The notes beneath the pieces are model-generated. The model did not search any database. It worked only from the letters and a program-made list of their open reading frames with translations, and was not told the origin of the DNA. 64,000 nucleotides of DNA from [Clostridium] scindens ATCC 35704 (lineage in GTDB: Bacteria; Bacillota; Clostridia; Lachnospirales; Lachnospiraceae). The stretch lies in contig NZ_CP036170.1 in assembly GCF_004295125.1 (NCBI RefSeq), forward strand, positions 3,164,501-3,228,500. Reading direction: 5' to 3'. The position numbers were made by a program, and so were the translations under genes. Positions 17,475 through 26,196 of this stretch are shown here, piece after piece. The first letter of the stretch is position 1. Every line of letters begins with the position of its first letter.

Positions 17475-18224
17475 TTATTTTGCCTCAATAATTACGGCAT
17501 TCATATGTTCCAGTCTTTCCAAATCTGCTTCGGCAAACTCTTTGTCTGTAATAACAGCGCTGTAATCTCCTAGAGTATTGATTCTTGTCATTGCCTGTCG
17601 TCCAAACTTGGATCTGTCTGCCGCCAGATAGGATTTTCTGCACTGTCTGGGCGTTTCCCTCTTTAGCCACATCTTATCTATCGTAGGAGTCATCACTTCA
17701 AAATCTTCATTGATGGATGCCGCGCCGAAAAAGCCCGCATCGAACTTAAAATCCGCCAGCATCTGGGTTGCATAATGTCCAAACATGCTTCCGGTAGATT
17801 TCTGTACACTGCCGCCACAGATAAAAAGTTCCGCGTCGCTGTCCTTAATAAGCCTGGCGATCTCCAGATCATTGGTAACGATCAGGATTCCTGGGATGTC
17901 TTTGATCAGTCTGGCGATCTCATAAGTCGTGGTCCCCGCATCCAAGAAAACCGTATCTCCTTCTGAGACATACGAAAAGCAGCATCTTGCAATCTTCTCT
18001 TTTTCTTTTTTATGGCTGGTCAGCTTATCCTCATAGGTAACTTCCTGCTTTGCCATCGCCCCTCCGTGGCATCGCTCTATTCTGTCATCCTGCTGTAATT
18101 TTACCAGATCCCTCCGAATGGTCATTGGGCTGACACTGAGTTCCTTTGCCAGTTCATCTACATGGACGCTTCCCTTCTTGCGGATGACATCCACAATCCT
18201 GGACTGCCTTTCTGCTGCAAGCAT
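17475..18224 (-). CDS. DeoR-family transcriptional regulator
   Basis: A 249-residue sugar-phosphate-responsive repressor. The N-terminal HTH is clear (RKKGSVHVDELAKELSVSPM, then TIRRDLVKLQ), with the DeoR effector domain after it (DTVFLDAGTTTYEIARLI, VTNDLEIARL, LFICGGSV). It is the last gene of the acid-sugar operon, 70 bases after gntP, with a GC-rich hairpin in the gap (about 18253-18281). The family is usually controlled by a phosphorylated intermediate of the pathway, so local autoregulation of this operon is likely. TGTTCGTTT-type sites at the operon promoters are candidate operators. Confidence 0.93.
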   Translation of the reverse strand: MLAAERQSRIVDVIRKKGSVHVDELAKELSVSPMTIRRDLVKLQQDDRIERCHGGAMAKQEVTYEDKLTSHKKEKEKIARCCFSYVSEGDTVFLDAGTTTYEIARLIKDIPGILIVTNDLEIARLIKDSDAELFICGGSVQKSTGSMFGHYATQMLADFKFDAGFFGAASINEDFEVMTPTIDKMWLKRETPRQCRKSYLAADRSKFGRQAMTRINTLGDYSAVITDKEFAEADLERLEHMNAVIIEAK

Positions 18225-18294
18225 AGCCCCACTCCTCTCTTCAAAAGCAAATATACAGCGGAAGACTCTCTCCCGCTGTATCTATATTACTCTA

Positions 18295-19698
18295 TTACAT
18301 GAAAATATTCAATATTAATACTTCCACTACGCCGACCGCCCAGGCAACCGTAGATGTTAAAGACCATATTGTCAGCTGGTCTTTTGCCTCGCTTACTCCA
18401 AGCGTCCTGTTGACCACCCAGAAATAACTATCATTAAAGTATCCAAAGAACAGGGAGCCCACGCAGCATGCCACCGCGCCCAGCAGAGGACTTACGCCTG
18501 CCGCGATCACGATCGGGGCAGAGATGCTTGCGGCTGTTGTCATAGCGACCGTGCCAGAACCCTGGATGAAGCGCATTGCCGTTGAAATCAGAAGCGGAAG
18601 GATGATGATCGGAATCGCCGTCTTTGCAAGGCCTTCTGCCATATATGTACCAAGTCCGGAATCCTTGATGATCTGTCCAAGGGCTCCGCCGCCACCGGTA
18701 ACCAGCATGATGATACCTGCAGACATCATTCCTCGTTCCATCTCCGTTACCGCCGTATGCCGATCCAGCTTCCTTCCCAATGTAAAGATTGCCACCAGAA
18801 GTCCAAGCCCTACCGCGATAATCGGCTGTCCAAGGAAAATGAGGATTTCCATAAATCCTTCTGTCTTTCCAAGTGCGCTGGCAACCGTATTGATCAGAAT
18901 CAGCACGATAGGCACGATCAATGGCAGGAATGACTCTAATGTTCCAGGAAGTCCCTTTACATCCATTGAGAATGCATTCTCGTAATCCGGCTCCTGATAA
19001 GGAAGTTCTACGATCTCTCCCTCATCATTCGGAATCCGGTAATATTTCTTAGAAAGATACAGTCTCGCATAAGCGATACATGCAATTGCCATCGGAAGTG
19101 AGAGCACCAGTGACAGGAGGATAAATTTTCCTACATCAATGTCAAAGATTCCGCAGACTCCCAGCGGCCCCGGTGTCGGGGGAACCATGGAATGCGTGAT
19201 GACAAGGCCCGCCGCAAGTGCGACTCCAAGCCCGATGATGGACTTCTTTGTTGCCTTTGAAATCGCTTTTGCGATAGGTGCAAGTACTACAAATCCTGAA
19301 TCGCAGAATATCGGGATCGATACAAGGAATCCAGTCAGAGCTAATGCTTCCTCTTCCCTTTTCTTGCCAAATAACCTCAGAAATGTATGAGCCATTCTTT
19401 TTGCAGCTCCTGTTGCTTCAAACAACTGGCCCATCATAACGCCAAAGCCGATGATAATGCCAATGCTTCCCAGCGTTCCTCCAAAGCCGGTGGTAATGGA
19501 ATTTACGATTCCAAAGGCCTTGCCATCTTCCAGCGTAATAGTGGAAAGCGGCATTCCGCCGACAATCCCAACGATAACTGTACAGATAATAAGTGCCAGA
19601 AACGCCTGTACTTTTGTTTTTAATACTAAAAATATCAGGATGGCAATACCGATTGCCAGTCCAACCAACATTCTTTCCCCACTAAGTCCGTTTACCAT
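18295..19698 (-). CDS. GntP-family permease (acid-sugar uptake)
   Basis: Proton-coupled symporter of the gluconate permease family, 467 residues with about 12-14 hydrophobic segments. Typical blocks are VIIGFGVMMGQLFEATGAAK, VVLAPIAKAISK, THSMVPPTPGPLGVCGIF and FIQGSGTVAMTTAASISAP. The neighbouring kinases and dehydrogenases for four-carbon acid sugars suggest that threonate or erythronate is the substrate rather than gluconate; this is inference from context. Confidence 0.92.
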   Translation of the reverse strand: MVNGLSGERMLVGLAIGIAILIFLVLKTKVQAFLALIICTVIVGIVGGMPLSTITLEDGKAFGIVNSITTGFGGTLGSIGIIIGFGVMMGQLFEATGAAKRMAHTFLRLFGKKREEEALALTGFLVSIPIFCDSGFVVLAPIAKAISKATKKSIIGLGVALAAGLVITHSMVPPTPGPLGVCGIFDIDVGKFILLSLVLSLPMAIACIAYARLYLSKKYYRIPNDEGEIVELPYQEPDYENAFSMDVKGLPGTLESFLPLIVPIVLILINTVASALGKTEGFMEILIFLGQPIIAVGLGLLVAIFTLGRKLDRHTAVTEMERGMMSAGIIMLVTGGGGALGQIIKDSGLGTYMAEGLAKTAIPIIILPLLISTAMRFIQGSGTVAMTTAASISAPIVIAAGVSPLLGAVACCVGSLFFGYFNDSYFWVVNRTLGVSEAKDQLTIWSLTSTVAWAVGVVEVLILNIFM

Positions 19699-19727
19699 AT
19701 TCGTTCTCCTCTTCCTTCATTAAAGAA

Positions 19728-20726
19728 TTACTTTGTAAAATTTGGTGCGTATTTCGCCGCCAACAAGATGGCCTCGATCATGCTGACAGCGCTTACAATT
19801 CCTTTTCCGGCAATATCAAACGCTGTTCCATGATCCACAGATGTCCGAAGGATCGGCATTCCATTAGTAATCGCAATCGTTCTTTCAAAGTCAAGGGTTT
19901 TCGTTGCAATATGCCCCTGATCATGATAGAGGGACAATACGCTGTTATACTTGCCCAAGGCTGCCTGATGGAAGACCGAGTCCGCCCCAATAGGCCCGAC
20001 TACATCATATCCTTCTGCTTTAAGTTCCTCGACCGCCGGAGTGATCTCATTAACTTCTTCCCATCCAAACAGACCATGCTCTCCACTATGCGGATTCAGT
20101 CCTGCGATTGCCATTGTCCCGTCCGTTACGCCCAGCCTCTTCAAGGCTTCCAGGCACCGTTTTACATAATCCTTGATTCGTTCTTTCGTAATCATATCCA
20201 GCATCTCTCGCAAGGATACGTGCCTGGTCAGGAAAAACACGCGCATTCCATTCGTCTCAAACATGGTCAGAGGATCCTCGGTGCCGGTAAGGGCGCCAAA
20301 AATCTCTGTATGGCCGATGTAGTTGATTCCGCCTGCGCGCAAAGACTCCTTATTGATTGGCGTGGTAGCGACAGCATCAACCTTGCCGTCATTTGCAAGT
20401 TCAATACTTTTTGCAATGTATTCATAGGCGGCCTTGCCGCACATTCCATTGACCTTGCCAAATTCAAAACCGGCCATATCAACATTGCCTAAGTCGATCA
20501 GATTGAGGATTCCCTCCCGGAAGTCTCCTTCTTTCGGCTCGTTGATAACATGGACTCTAAGATCCGCTCCTGTGATCTTAATGGCATTTTCCACGATCGT
20601 CTTGTCGCCAACGATAATGCATCCTGCCACATCCGCCACTTCTTTTGAAGCGACTGCCTTTGCGACAATTTCCGGCCCGACCCCTGCCGGATCCCCAATT
20701 GGTACTGCGATTAATGATTTTTTCAT
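19728..20726 (-). CDS. pdxA2: PdxA2-type 4-phospho-D-threonate/erythronate dehydrogenase
   Basis: Member of the PdxA family, 332 residues from the ATG at 20726 (GAAAGGACG just before it; the longer frame to 20744 would begin inside that site). Metal- and substrate-binding blocks are visible: [14 protein letters not shown] at the start, [26 protein letters not shown] and [15 protein letters not shown]. PdxA makes a vitamin B6 precursor. The PdxA2 branch oxidises and decarboxylates 4-phospho-D-threonate or -erythronate to dihydroxyacetone phosphate. Its place directly after a DUF1537 kinase and before GntP supports the PdxA2 role. Confidence 0.9.
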   Translation of the reverse strand: MKKSLIAVPIGDPAGVGPEIVAKAVASKEVADVAGCIIVGDKTIVENAIKITGADLRVHVINEPKEGDFREGILNLIDLGNVDMAGFEFGKVNGMCGKAAYEYIAKSIELANDGKVDAVATTPINKESLRAGGINYIGHTEIFGALTGTEDPLTMFETNGMRVFFLTRHVSLREMLDMITKERIKDYVKRCLEALKRLGVTDGTMAIAGLNPHSGEHGLFGWEEVNEITPAVEELKAEGYDVVGPIGADSVFHQAALGKYNSVLSLYHDQGHIATKTLDFERTIAITNGMPILRTSVDHGTAFDIAGKGIVSAVSMIEAILLAAKYAPNFTK

Positions 20727-20760
20727 AATTCTTCGTCCTTTCATTGATAAAATTCAGATT

Positions 20761-22068
20761 CTATATATACAGTTTTTCTTTCAGATAGGTAATACATTGA
20801 TTGATCGCATCCCGCCCGCCCTGGCTTCCGCCTTTGGTAATGATATGCACGCCTTCGAACTCTCCTTTCAGGAACTGTCCATAAGCGGCCAGCGGCAATA
20901 CTTCATCCATCAGGCTCAGGCCGGCAGTCTTAAATCTCTGGCACACGGCAACTGTAACATCTCCGCCGCTGGTATAGAGCCCCTTAAATGCAGGCTCCGC
21001 CTTGAATATCCTATAAGTAATCTCTGCAAAAGCACTGTTAATTATTCCTGTCACGGTATCAAGGGTGCATTTGTCGCGTTCCATATATGGCTTGAAATCT
21101 ATCCGGTTCTCAGGATAGATGCCATCGCCCGTCACGGTACATACCACATTCTTGTCGCATTCTTTAAGGATGGCTTCTGTTGCCCGGACAATTTCCTCCT
21201 CTCTTCTTTCCTGCCCCTCCAGCAATTCCTTCGTATTTACAAATACATTGTGGGTTCTCTGGGAGAGCCAGAGTTCTTCCATCTGTACCTTTGTATTTGG
21301 ATTGACGCTACCCACCACAGCAAGAATCCTATTCTTTTCTTTCTTCTTGGCAGGCACGATCAGTTTTCTGGATAGCGTAGCTGTAAATACGCCGGGATCA
21401 ACCGCCACAGTCTTTAATTTGCTGGTAATTACAGCATCTGCGATCAGATCCAGATCCTCCTGGGTCACACAGTCCAGAACCAATATCCTGCTTCCTTCTG
21501 ACACGAGTTTATTCATCCGGTCAGCCAGATAGTGTTTTCCATGCATCATATCCCTCATCATTATGGAAGATACTTTGTACTTGCTTTGCTGTGCAAACAA
21601 TACCGCCGCCTCGGATATCGTGACCGGGGTCTTCGGATCAAGAGCAATATCCGTCTTATGAAGCGGCATCCCATTGACCAGCATATATCCTCCGATTACG
21701 ACTCTGCCTGAGGATGGAAAGCAGGGCGCAACGATAGCCACATATTCCTCCCCCAGACAATCCAGCATGGCATCCGTCTCGCTGCCAAGATTCCCTCGCA
21801 GCGTACTGTCAATACGCTTTGAATACACCTTGACATCCTTTCCCTTCAGCAGATTGCACACGTTATGTACCCGGTTGTACGCGATTGTCGGCTCCACTCC
21901 CCGGCTGTCCGTGGGATAGAGCACGCAGTCGCAGTCCGTCAGGGTTGACAGTTCAATCCGTTCCGTATTCATTACCGTGTAGGCTTTGTAGTTCATCTTC
22001 TTCAGAAGTACTCCGGTGGCATTCGCTCCTGTTAAGTCATCTGCTATTACAACACATTGAGGCATCAA
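20761..22068 (-). CDS. Four-carbon acid sugar kinase (DUF1537), DtnK-like
   Basis: ATP-dependent kinase of the DUF1537 family, 435 residues. The N-terminal domain has the family signature CVVIADDLTGANATGVLLKK and a KRIDSTLRGNLGSETDA substrate block. The C-terminal nucleotide-binding domain has LYTSGGDVTVAVCQRF and IITKGGSQGGRDAI. With PdxA2 next to it, the expected reaction is D-threonate (or D-erythronate) to the 4-phosphate. It is the first gene of the unit kinase-pdxA2-gntP-deoR with its own promoter. Confidence 0.9.
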   Translation of the reverse strand: MMPQCVVIADDLTGANATGVLLKKMNYKAYTVMNTERIELSTLTDCDCVLYPTDSRGVEPTIAYNRVHNVCNLLKGKDVKVYSKRIDSTLRGNLGSETDAMLDCLGEEYVAIVAPCFPSSGRVVIGGYMLVNGMPLHKTDIALDPKTPVTISEAAVLFAQQSKYKVSSIMMRDMMHGKHYLADRMNKLVSEGSRILVLDCVTQEDLDLIADAVITSKLKTVAVDPGVFTATLSRKLIVPAKKKEKNRILAVVGSVNPNTKVQMEELWLSQRTHNVFVNTKELLEGQERREEEIVRATEAILKECDKNVVCTVTGDGIYPENRIDFKPYMERDKCTLDTVTGIINSAFAEITYRIFKAEPAFKGLYTSGGDVTVAVCQRFKTAGLSLMDEVLPLAAYGQFLKGEFEGVHIITKGGSQGGRDAINQCITYLKEKLYI

Positions 22069-22090
22069 CTAGCTCCTTTCACATAACAAA

Positions 22091-22136
22091 TGTTCTTTTA
22101 TGTTTATATTGTACTTCCGATGTTCGTTTTTGTCAA
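22091..22136 (-). promoter_or_regulatory. Promoter of the DtnK-PdxA2-GntP unit with embedded operator repeats
   Basis: On the minus strand TTGACA (22131-22136), 17 bases and TACAAT (22108-22113) form a near-consensus promoter. Its spacer contains AAAACGAACAT and the region just after it contains AACATAAAAGAACAT; a third copy, with GAACATAAACGAACA, lies at 22185-22200. The spacing of these direct repeats fits a DeoR/GlpR-type repressor. Confidence 0.7.
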
Positions 22137-22210
22137 TTTAATCTAAATTTTATCAATATTTCCGTAAAAGCGCACAATAAAAACTGTTCGTTTATGTTCA
22201 TTATGAACAA

Positions 22211-23635
22211 TTACTTAATCATCAATACTTCAACCGCTTCTTTCAGCGTAGTGATTTCTCCTACGTTTCCCGGGAAGATTACATACGGAGTCATAGGAAA
22301 CTTGCTTTCCTGCCCTGTCTGCCACACAGGAATCCCCGGCTTTATCTGTCCCAGCACATTGGCCTTTTTTACTGCAAGCGCTTTGGTTCCTACATCGCTG
22401 GATGTAATTCCTCCCTTTGCAATGACAAAGCTTGGCGTAACGCTTAAGCGGCCTACTAACGACTGGACTGCATCAGATATTTTTACAGAGAGCCGAAGCT
22501 CGTCTTCTTTGTCTCCGGTGTCAGCGGTGATCAGAGCGCGGCTTGTGTAGCAGCATACTGTCTTTCCTTCCCTGATGCATGCTTCTTCCTGGTCAAGACA
22601 TCTTTGCACTTCTGCTTCAAATGCCGCGTCATCTTTTACAAGTGTGGCATCCAGTTCAATAAATTCAATGCCGTCCAGTTCTTTTAATGCCTCCACCTGT
22701 TTTGTCGTCTTGTCCGTATGGGAGCCTACGACTATGATTCCTCCCTTGTCCGTTTCCCGGACTACCATTTGGCCTCTGGTAAGAAGAGGCTGATCTGTAA
22801 CCGCGCCCATTACCTTAACAATGGCTGCCGCTGTACGGAACATGAAGACTTTTCCTTTTGCCATTGCCCGGTAAAGCGCTGTGCAGAATACTTTTACATC
22901 CGCATAACCAACAGCATTTACCACGATCTTATTAAAATCCTTGACAGCCATCAGCTGCGCTTCAATCTTATCAATATCCATATTGTGGATATCTTCCAGG
23001 GATATGCAGGTTACATCCGCAGCCTTATATGCCCCTTTCGTCTTTTCCTCCACATATTCCGGCACGGTCGCAGCCGTATAACCGAAAGTCTTATCCTTTG
23101 CAAATTCTGTTTCATTGGCTGGAATCAGTTTCTCCCCATATTTGACATAATGTACGTTTTCAACCGTATATCTTCCTCCTTCTTTAAAGAATGGACAGAG
23201 AATCTCTCCGTCGATCGTCTTGCCCGTGTTCTTCTCATATTTATCCTTCAGAAGTTCCGTCTCCAGCGGATAATGGCCGCGCAGCGTGCTGTCGCTCCGG
23301 CTGATGAATATATATTCCTTCCCGGTCTCTTTTGCAACCTGGTCTACCACTGACGCGATCTCATTGTGGGCCTTCGTTGTCTGCTCTACCGTAAACCCTC
23401 TTGAGTTGGTCAGGACATAGAACAGGCTGTTCTCCTCGTCAAACCCCTGCCGGATGCTGTCTTTATCCCAGTTTGTGTAGACGGAGATATCATGAACCGT
23501 CTGCACGCCTGTCGGGTCGTCATCCAGCACCACAATCTTCTTATTGCTTGCCTCGATCTCTTTCTTTAACAGGCCGTCAATATAGGCCTCATCAATTTTC
23601 TTATATGAGGTCAATGCCTCTGCTCCAATTGACAT
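22211..23635 (-). CDS. Second four-carbon acid sugar kinase (DUF1537)
   Basis: A longer DUF1537 protein of 474 residues. The family start reads VVLDDDPTGVQTVHDISVYT; YIFISRSDSTLRGHYPLETE is the substrate block; FVIAKGGITSSDVGTKALAVKK is in the C-terminal ATP domain. The DDDPTG form and the length resemble the 2-oxo-tetronate 4-kinase branch (LtnK/OtnK-like) rather than DtnK. It follows the hydroxyacid dehydrogenase gene by 40 bases, which fits oxidation first and phosphorylation second. Confidence 0.88.
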   Translation of the reverse strand: MSIGAEALTSYKKIDEAYIDGLLKKEIEASNKKIVVLDDDPTGVQTVHDISVYTNWDKDSIRQGFDEENSLFYVLTNSRGFTVEQTTKAHNEIASVVDQVAKETGKEYIFISRSDSTLRGHYPLETELLKDKYEKNTGKTIDGEILCPFFKEGGRYTVENVHYVKYGEKLIPANETEFAKDKTFGYTAATVPEYVEEKTKGAYKAADVTCISLEDIHNMDIDKIEAQLMAVKDFNKIVVNAVGYADVKVFCTALYRAMAKGKVFMFRTAAAIVKVMGAVTDQPLLTRGQMVVRETDKGGIIVVGSHTDKTTKQVEALKELDGIEFIELDATLVKDDAAFEAEVQRCLDQEEACIREGKTVCCYTSRALITADTGDKEDELRLSVKISDAVQSLVGRLSVTPSFVIAKGGITSSDVGTKALAVKKANVLGQIKPGIPVWQTGQESKFPMTPYVIFPGNVGEITTLKEAVEVLMIK

Positions 23636-23675
23636 ATCTGTATCCTCCCGCTGCTACTATCTTAGTCCTATATCT

Positions 23676-24563
23676 TTAGTCGAATTTCTTTACTTCAACG
23701 TCTGCCAGTTTCTCAAAATACTGTACGATGCCGGCATGGTCATCTTCCATATGTCCATGGATTTTTAATGTCTGGAGAATCTCATAGAGTTGAGCGGTAT
23801 ATGGTATCGGTACATCCACCGCATGTGCGGTATTTACCACATTCTTAATATCCTTATGGTTAATTCGGATTGGACCGCCCGGCTTGAAATTGCGCTCTAC
23901 GATCATCGGGATCTTAGCATCCAGAACCGCGCTTCCTGCCAGCCCGCCCCGGATCGCTTCATATACTTTCTGTGGATCTGCCCCTGCCTTGGCTGCCAGT
24001 ACGAAAGCTTCCGATACAACGGCGATCGTATTATTTACGATAATCTGATTGGCAAGTTTGGTAACACTGCCGCTTCCGGAACCGCCGATTAACAAGGCAG
24101 AAGAGCCCAGGATATCAAAGTATTCTTTCAACGCCTGGAAATCTTTCTCTTCTCCTCCTGCCATAATCGCAAGTGTTCCCGCGACCGCTCCCGGCTCGCC
24201 TCCGGATACCGGTGCATCTATGAATCCGACGCCCTTCTCTTTCAGCCTAGTATAGCATTCCTTAGATTCTACCGGCGTAACCGAGCTCATATCGCATACA
24301 ATGCTGCCCGCCTTTAAAGTAGACGCAACTCCGCCCTCATCAAAAAGAATCGATTTCACGATATCGCCGTTTGGCACGATTGTGAACACCACGCCGCATT
24401 CTGCCCCGATCTGCGCATATGTACCTTCTTTCGCACCGGCAGCCACAACGTCGGCAACAGCTTCTTTGTTCAAATCCGCTACCATCAGGTCAACGCCTGC
24501 CTTCACCATATTCTTTGCCATAGGCCTTCCCATAATTCCAAGTCCGATAAACCCTACTTTCAT
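23676..24563 (-). CDS. NAD(P)-binding beta-hydroxyacid dehydrogenase, threonate dehydrogenase-like (LtnD/GarR family)
   Basis: A 295-residue oxidoreductase from the ATG at 24563 (GGAAGAGGAAA just upstream; the frame to 24599 is not chosen). The Rossmann start is VGFIGLGIMGRPMAKNMVKAG, followed by the family substrate motif FIDAPVSGGEPGAVAGTLAIM and the catalytic Lys in GSVTKLANQIIVNNTIA. Relatives oxidise 3-hydroxyisobutyrate, reduce tartronate semialdehyde or oxidise L-threonate at C2. The DUF1537 kinase directly downstream favours a C4 acid-sugar dehydrogenase. Confidence 0.9.
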   Translation of the reverse strand: MKVGFIGLGIMGRPMAKNMVKAGVDLMVADLNKEAVADVVAAGAKEGTYAQIGAECGVVFTIVPNGDIVKSILFDEGGVASTLKAGSIVCDMSSVTPVESKECYTRLKEKGVGFIDAPVSGGEPGAVAGTLAIMAGGEEKDFQALKEYFDILGSSALLIGGSGSGSVTKLANQIIVNNTIAVVSEAFVLAAKAGADPQKVYEAIRGGLAGSAVLDAKIPMIVERNFKPGGPIRINHKDIKNVVNTAHAVDVPIPYTAQLYEILQTLKIHGHMEDDHAGIVQYFEKLADVEVKKFD

Positions 24564-24905
24564 TTTCCTCTTCCTTTCTTTGTGTTCATTATTGTTCACA
24601 TTGAAGCAATCTGTTCATTACTTCTGTTCTTATCTCCACTCTACTACATACCGGTATACCGGTCAAGTCCTTGTTTTCTTTTCTCTGTTTTAACAGTTTT
24701 CAGTCTTTATTTTTGTACATTCTGCATATAATCCTCCTTCCCCATTTGTTATTTTTTTAACATTTTATACAATCATTTTCAATTGCCTGTATCACTGTCT
24801 ATTGACCCGTTTCTCTGTTTGTTGTATGATATTTACAGACTTTAGAAATGTATTTTTTACACTCATTTCGTTAAAAAAATGTTTATTATAACTTAAGGAG
24901 TACTT
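24564..24905. promoter_or_regulatory. Divergent control region between the dehydrogenase operon and gntR
   Basis: Minus-strand promoter: TTGACC (24661-24666), 17 bases, TAGAGT (24638-24643). The perfect palindrome ACCGGTATACCGGT (24650-24663) overlaps the -35 and fills most of the spacer. It is the kind of site used by FadR-type GntR repressors (core GGTATACC), so it is a good operator candidate for the divergent gntR. Downstream of the -10 lie TGTTCATTATTGTTCA (24584-24599) and TGTTCATTACTTCTGTTCTT (24612-24631), the same motif as at 22091-22209. The rest is AT-rich; no clear gntR promoter was found. Confidence 0.7.
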
Positions 24906-25550
24906 ATGATACCGTTAAACGAACAAGCATACCAGCATCTTCAGAATCTCATTATAACCAACAGGCTTTCCTATCAGGAAATCTATTCAGAAACCAAATT
25001 ATCAAAGGAACTGGGTATATCCCGTACTCCGTTCCGGGATGCCATCCATCGGCTGGCCCAGGAAGGCTATATTGATATTATCCCAAGCAAAGGCTTTATG
25101 CTGCACCAGTTGAGCCGCAAGGATGTCAATGAGACATTCCAGGTACGTTCAGCCCTGGAATCTTACTGTACCTTGCAGATTTCCAAGACTTTCCAAAGCC
25201 GGAATGCGAAGAAATTATTTAAGGAATTGGATGGGATTATGGAAAAACTGAAACGCGTACTGGATTCTACCCAGTCTATTAAAGAATTCTGCGAGTACGA
25301 TTTCCAGTTCCACACGAAAATCATAGAGTATCTTGACAATGAACAGTTCTGTTCTATTTACAATACCTTCATGTACCGGATGCGGAGACTTGCAGAACTC
25401 TCCCTCTCCCATAAAGGAAGAATGAAAAATACTTATGAAGAACATCTTGCAATACTGAACGCCATGAAATCAGGCGATACAGAGAATATCTTTGATGTAA
25501 CCTTAAAGCATATGGAAACTCCAAGAGGAATTAACTTGGAGGATCTATAA
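24906..25550 (+). CDS. GntR-family (FadR-type) transcriptional regulator
   Basis: A 214-residue regulator. The winged HTH reads KLSKELGISRTPFRDAIHRL, then AQEGYIDIIPSKGF; the C-terminal FCD helical domain holds the likely metal-binding Asp/His positions (EYDFQFHTKIIEYLDN, EEHLAILNAMKSGD, LKHMETPRG). It is divergent from the acid-sugar genes and is probably their specific repressor. TTAAGGAG precedes the ATG. Confidence 0.92.
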   Translation: MIPLNEQAYQHLQNLIITNRLSYQEIYSETKLSKELGISRTPFRDAIHRLAQEGYIDIIPSKGFMLHQLSRKDVNETFQVRSALESYCTLQISKTFQSRNAKKLFKELDGIMEKLKRVLDSTQSIKEFCEYDFQFHTKIIEYLDNEQFCSIYNTFMYRMRRLAELSLSHKGRMKNTYEEHLAILNAMKSGDTENIFDVTLKHMETPRGINLEDL

Positions 25551-25579
25551 AAAAGGGAAGCCATCCTATCTGGCTTCCC
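25547..25579 (-). terminator. Hairpin terminator between gntR and the HD-hydrolase remnant
   Basis: GGGAAGCC (25555-25562) and GGCTTCCC (25572-25579) form a stem. On the minus strand it is followed by TTTTTT, so it ended the old minus-strand yjbQ-HD unit. It may also stop gntR transcription on the plus strand. Confidence 0.7.
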
Positions 25580-25588
25580 GGAGTTCCT

Positions 25589-25768
25589 TCACATACAAAC
25601 TATGTCATATTGGGGGAATTCCTCCTTAACAAGCCAGGCGAATACGCACAGTCGGTATGTATGCTCTGCCACGCTCTCCTGTCACCCGCCGGAGATCCAG
25701 GAATGCCGCGTGCGGCACTTTAATTTTTCTGCAAGCGCCAGAAATTCTGATAATGTGCGATAATCCAT
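25589..25768 (-). pseudogene. Remnant of an HD-domain hydrolase gene
   Basis: Starting from an ATG 3 bases after the yjbQ stop, the frame reads MDYRTLSEFLALAEKLKCRT, RHSWISGG, a TGA at 25682-25684, then QESVAEHTYRLCVFAWLVKE and EFPQYD before running out. ESVAEHTYRL is the typical first metal-His region of small HD hydrolases (YfbR-like nucleotidases). The following HD motif and the rest, about 130 residues, are missing. The gene therefore has a nonsense codon and a 3' deletion. Confidence 0.7.
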
Positions 25769-25771
25769 CTT

Positions 25772-26176
25772 CTATCCCTCTATAATCTTGACATAGAATG
25801 TACGGTTTCTGGGTCCGTCAAATTCGCAGAAATACACATCCTGCCAGATGCCAAGCACCAGTTCTCCGTCATGCAAGATCAAAGTCTGGGACGCCCCCAT
25901 GAAGCTGGTCTTAATATGCGCGTGGGAATTGCCTTCCATATGCTGGTAATACCGCGTCCTGGTAGGAAATGATTCTTCAAGTCCATACAGCATGTCATGC
26001 ACGACATCCGGATCCGCGTTCTCATTAATGGTAAATCCCGCCGTCGTATGGGGAGAATAGACAACGACAATTCCTTCTGATATGTGACTCTTTTTAATAT
26101 CTTCCCGGATCATATTGGTAACTTTGGACATCTGCTGGGAATCGCTTGTCGCTATGTGGTGTTCGTAGAGATTCAT
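25772..26176 (-). CDS. YjbQ-family protein (UPF0047; secondary thiamine-phosphate synthase type)
   Basis: A 134-residue single-domain protein of the YjbQ family. Conserved parts are GIVVVYSPHTTAGFTINENADPDV, near the middle HAHIKTSFMGASQTLILHDG and LVLGIWQDVYFCEFDGPRNR at the end. E. coli YjbQ has weak thiamine-phosphate synthase activity; the true role is unclear. It is followed by the HD-hydrolase remnant. Confidence 0.9.
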   Translation of the reverse strand: MNLYEHHIATSDSQQMSKVTNMIREDIKKSHISEGIVVVYSPHTTAGFTINENADPDVVHDMLYGLEESFPTRTRYYQHMEGNSHAHIKTSFMGASQTLILHDGELVLGIWQDVYFCEFDGPRNRTFYVKIIEG

Positions 26177-26196
26177 CTTCTTTCCTCCTTGTTCTG

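Noticed and set aside
22718-23353. 211-codon plus-strand frame over the second DUF1537 gene
   Set aside because: Antisense shadow of a conserved gene.
24723-24744. AAGGAGGATTAT followed by a six-codon frame on the minus strand, possible leader peptide
   Set aside because: It lies upstream of the -35 of the dehydrogenase promoter, so it would not be on that transcript; six codons are too few to call.
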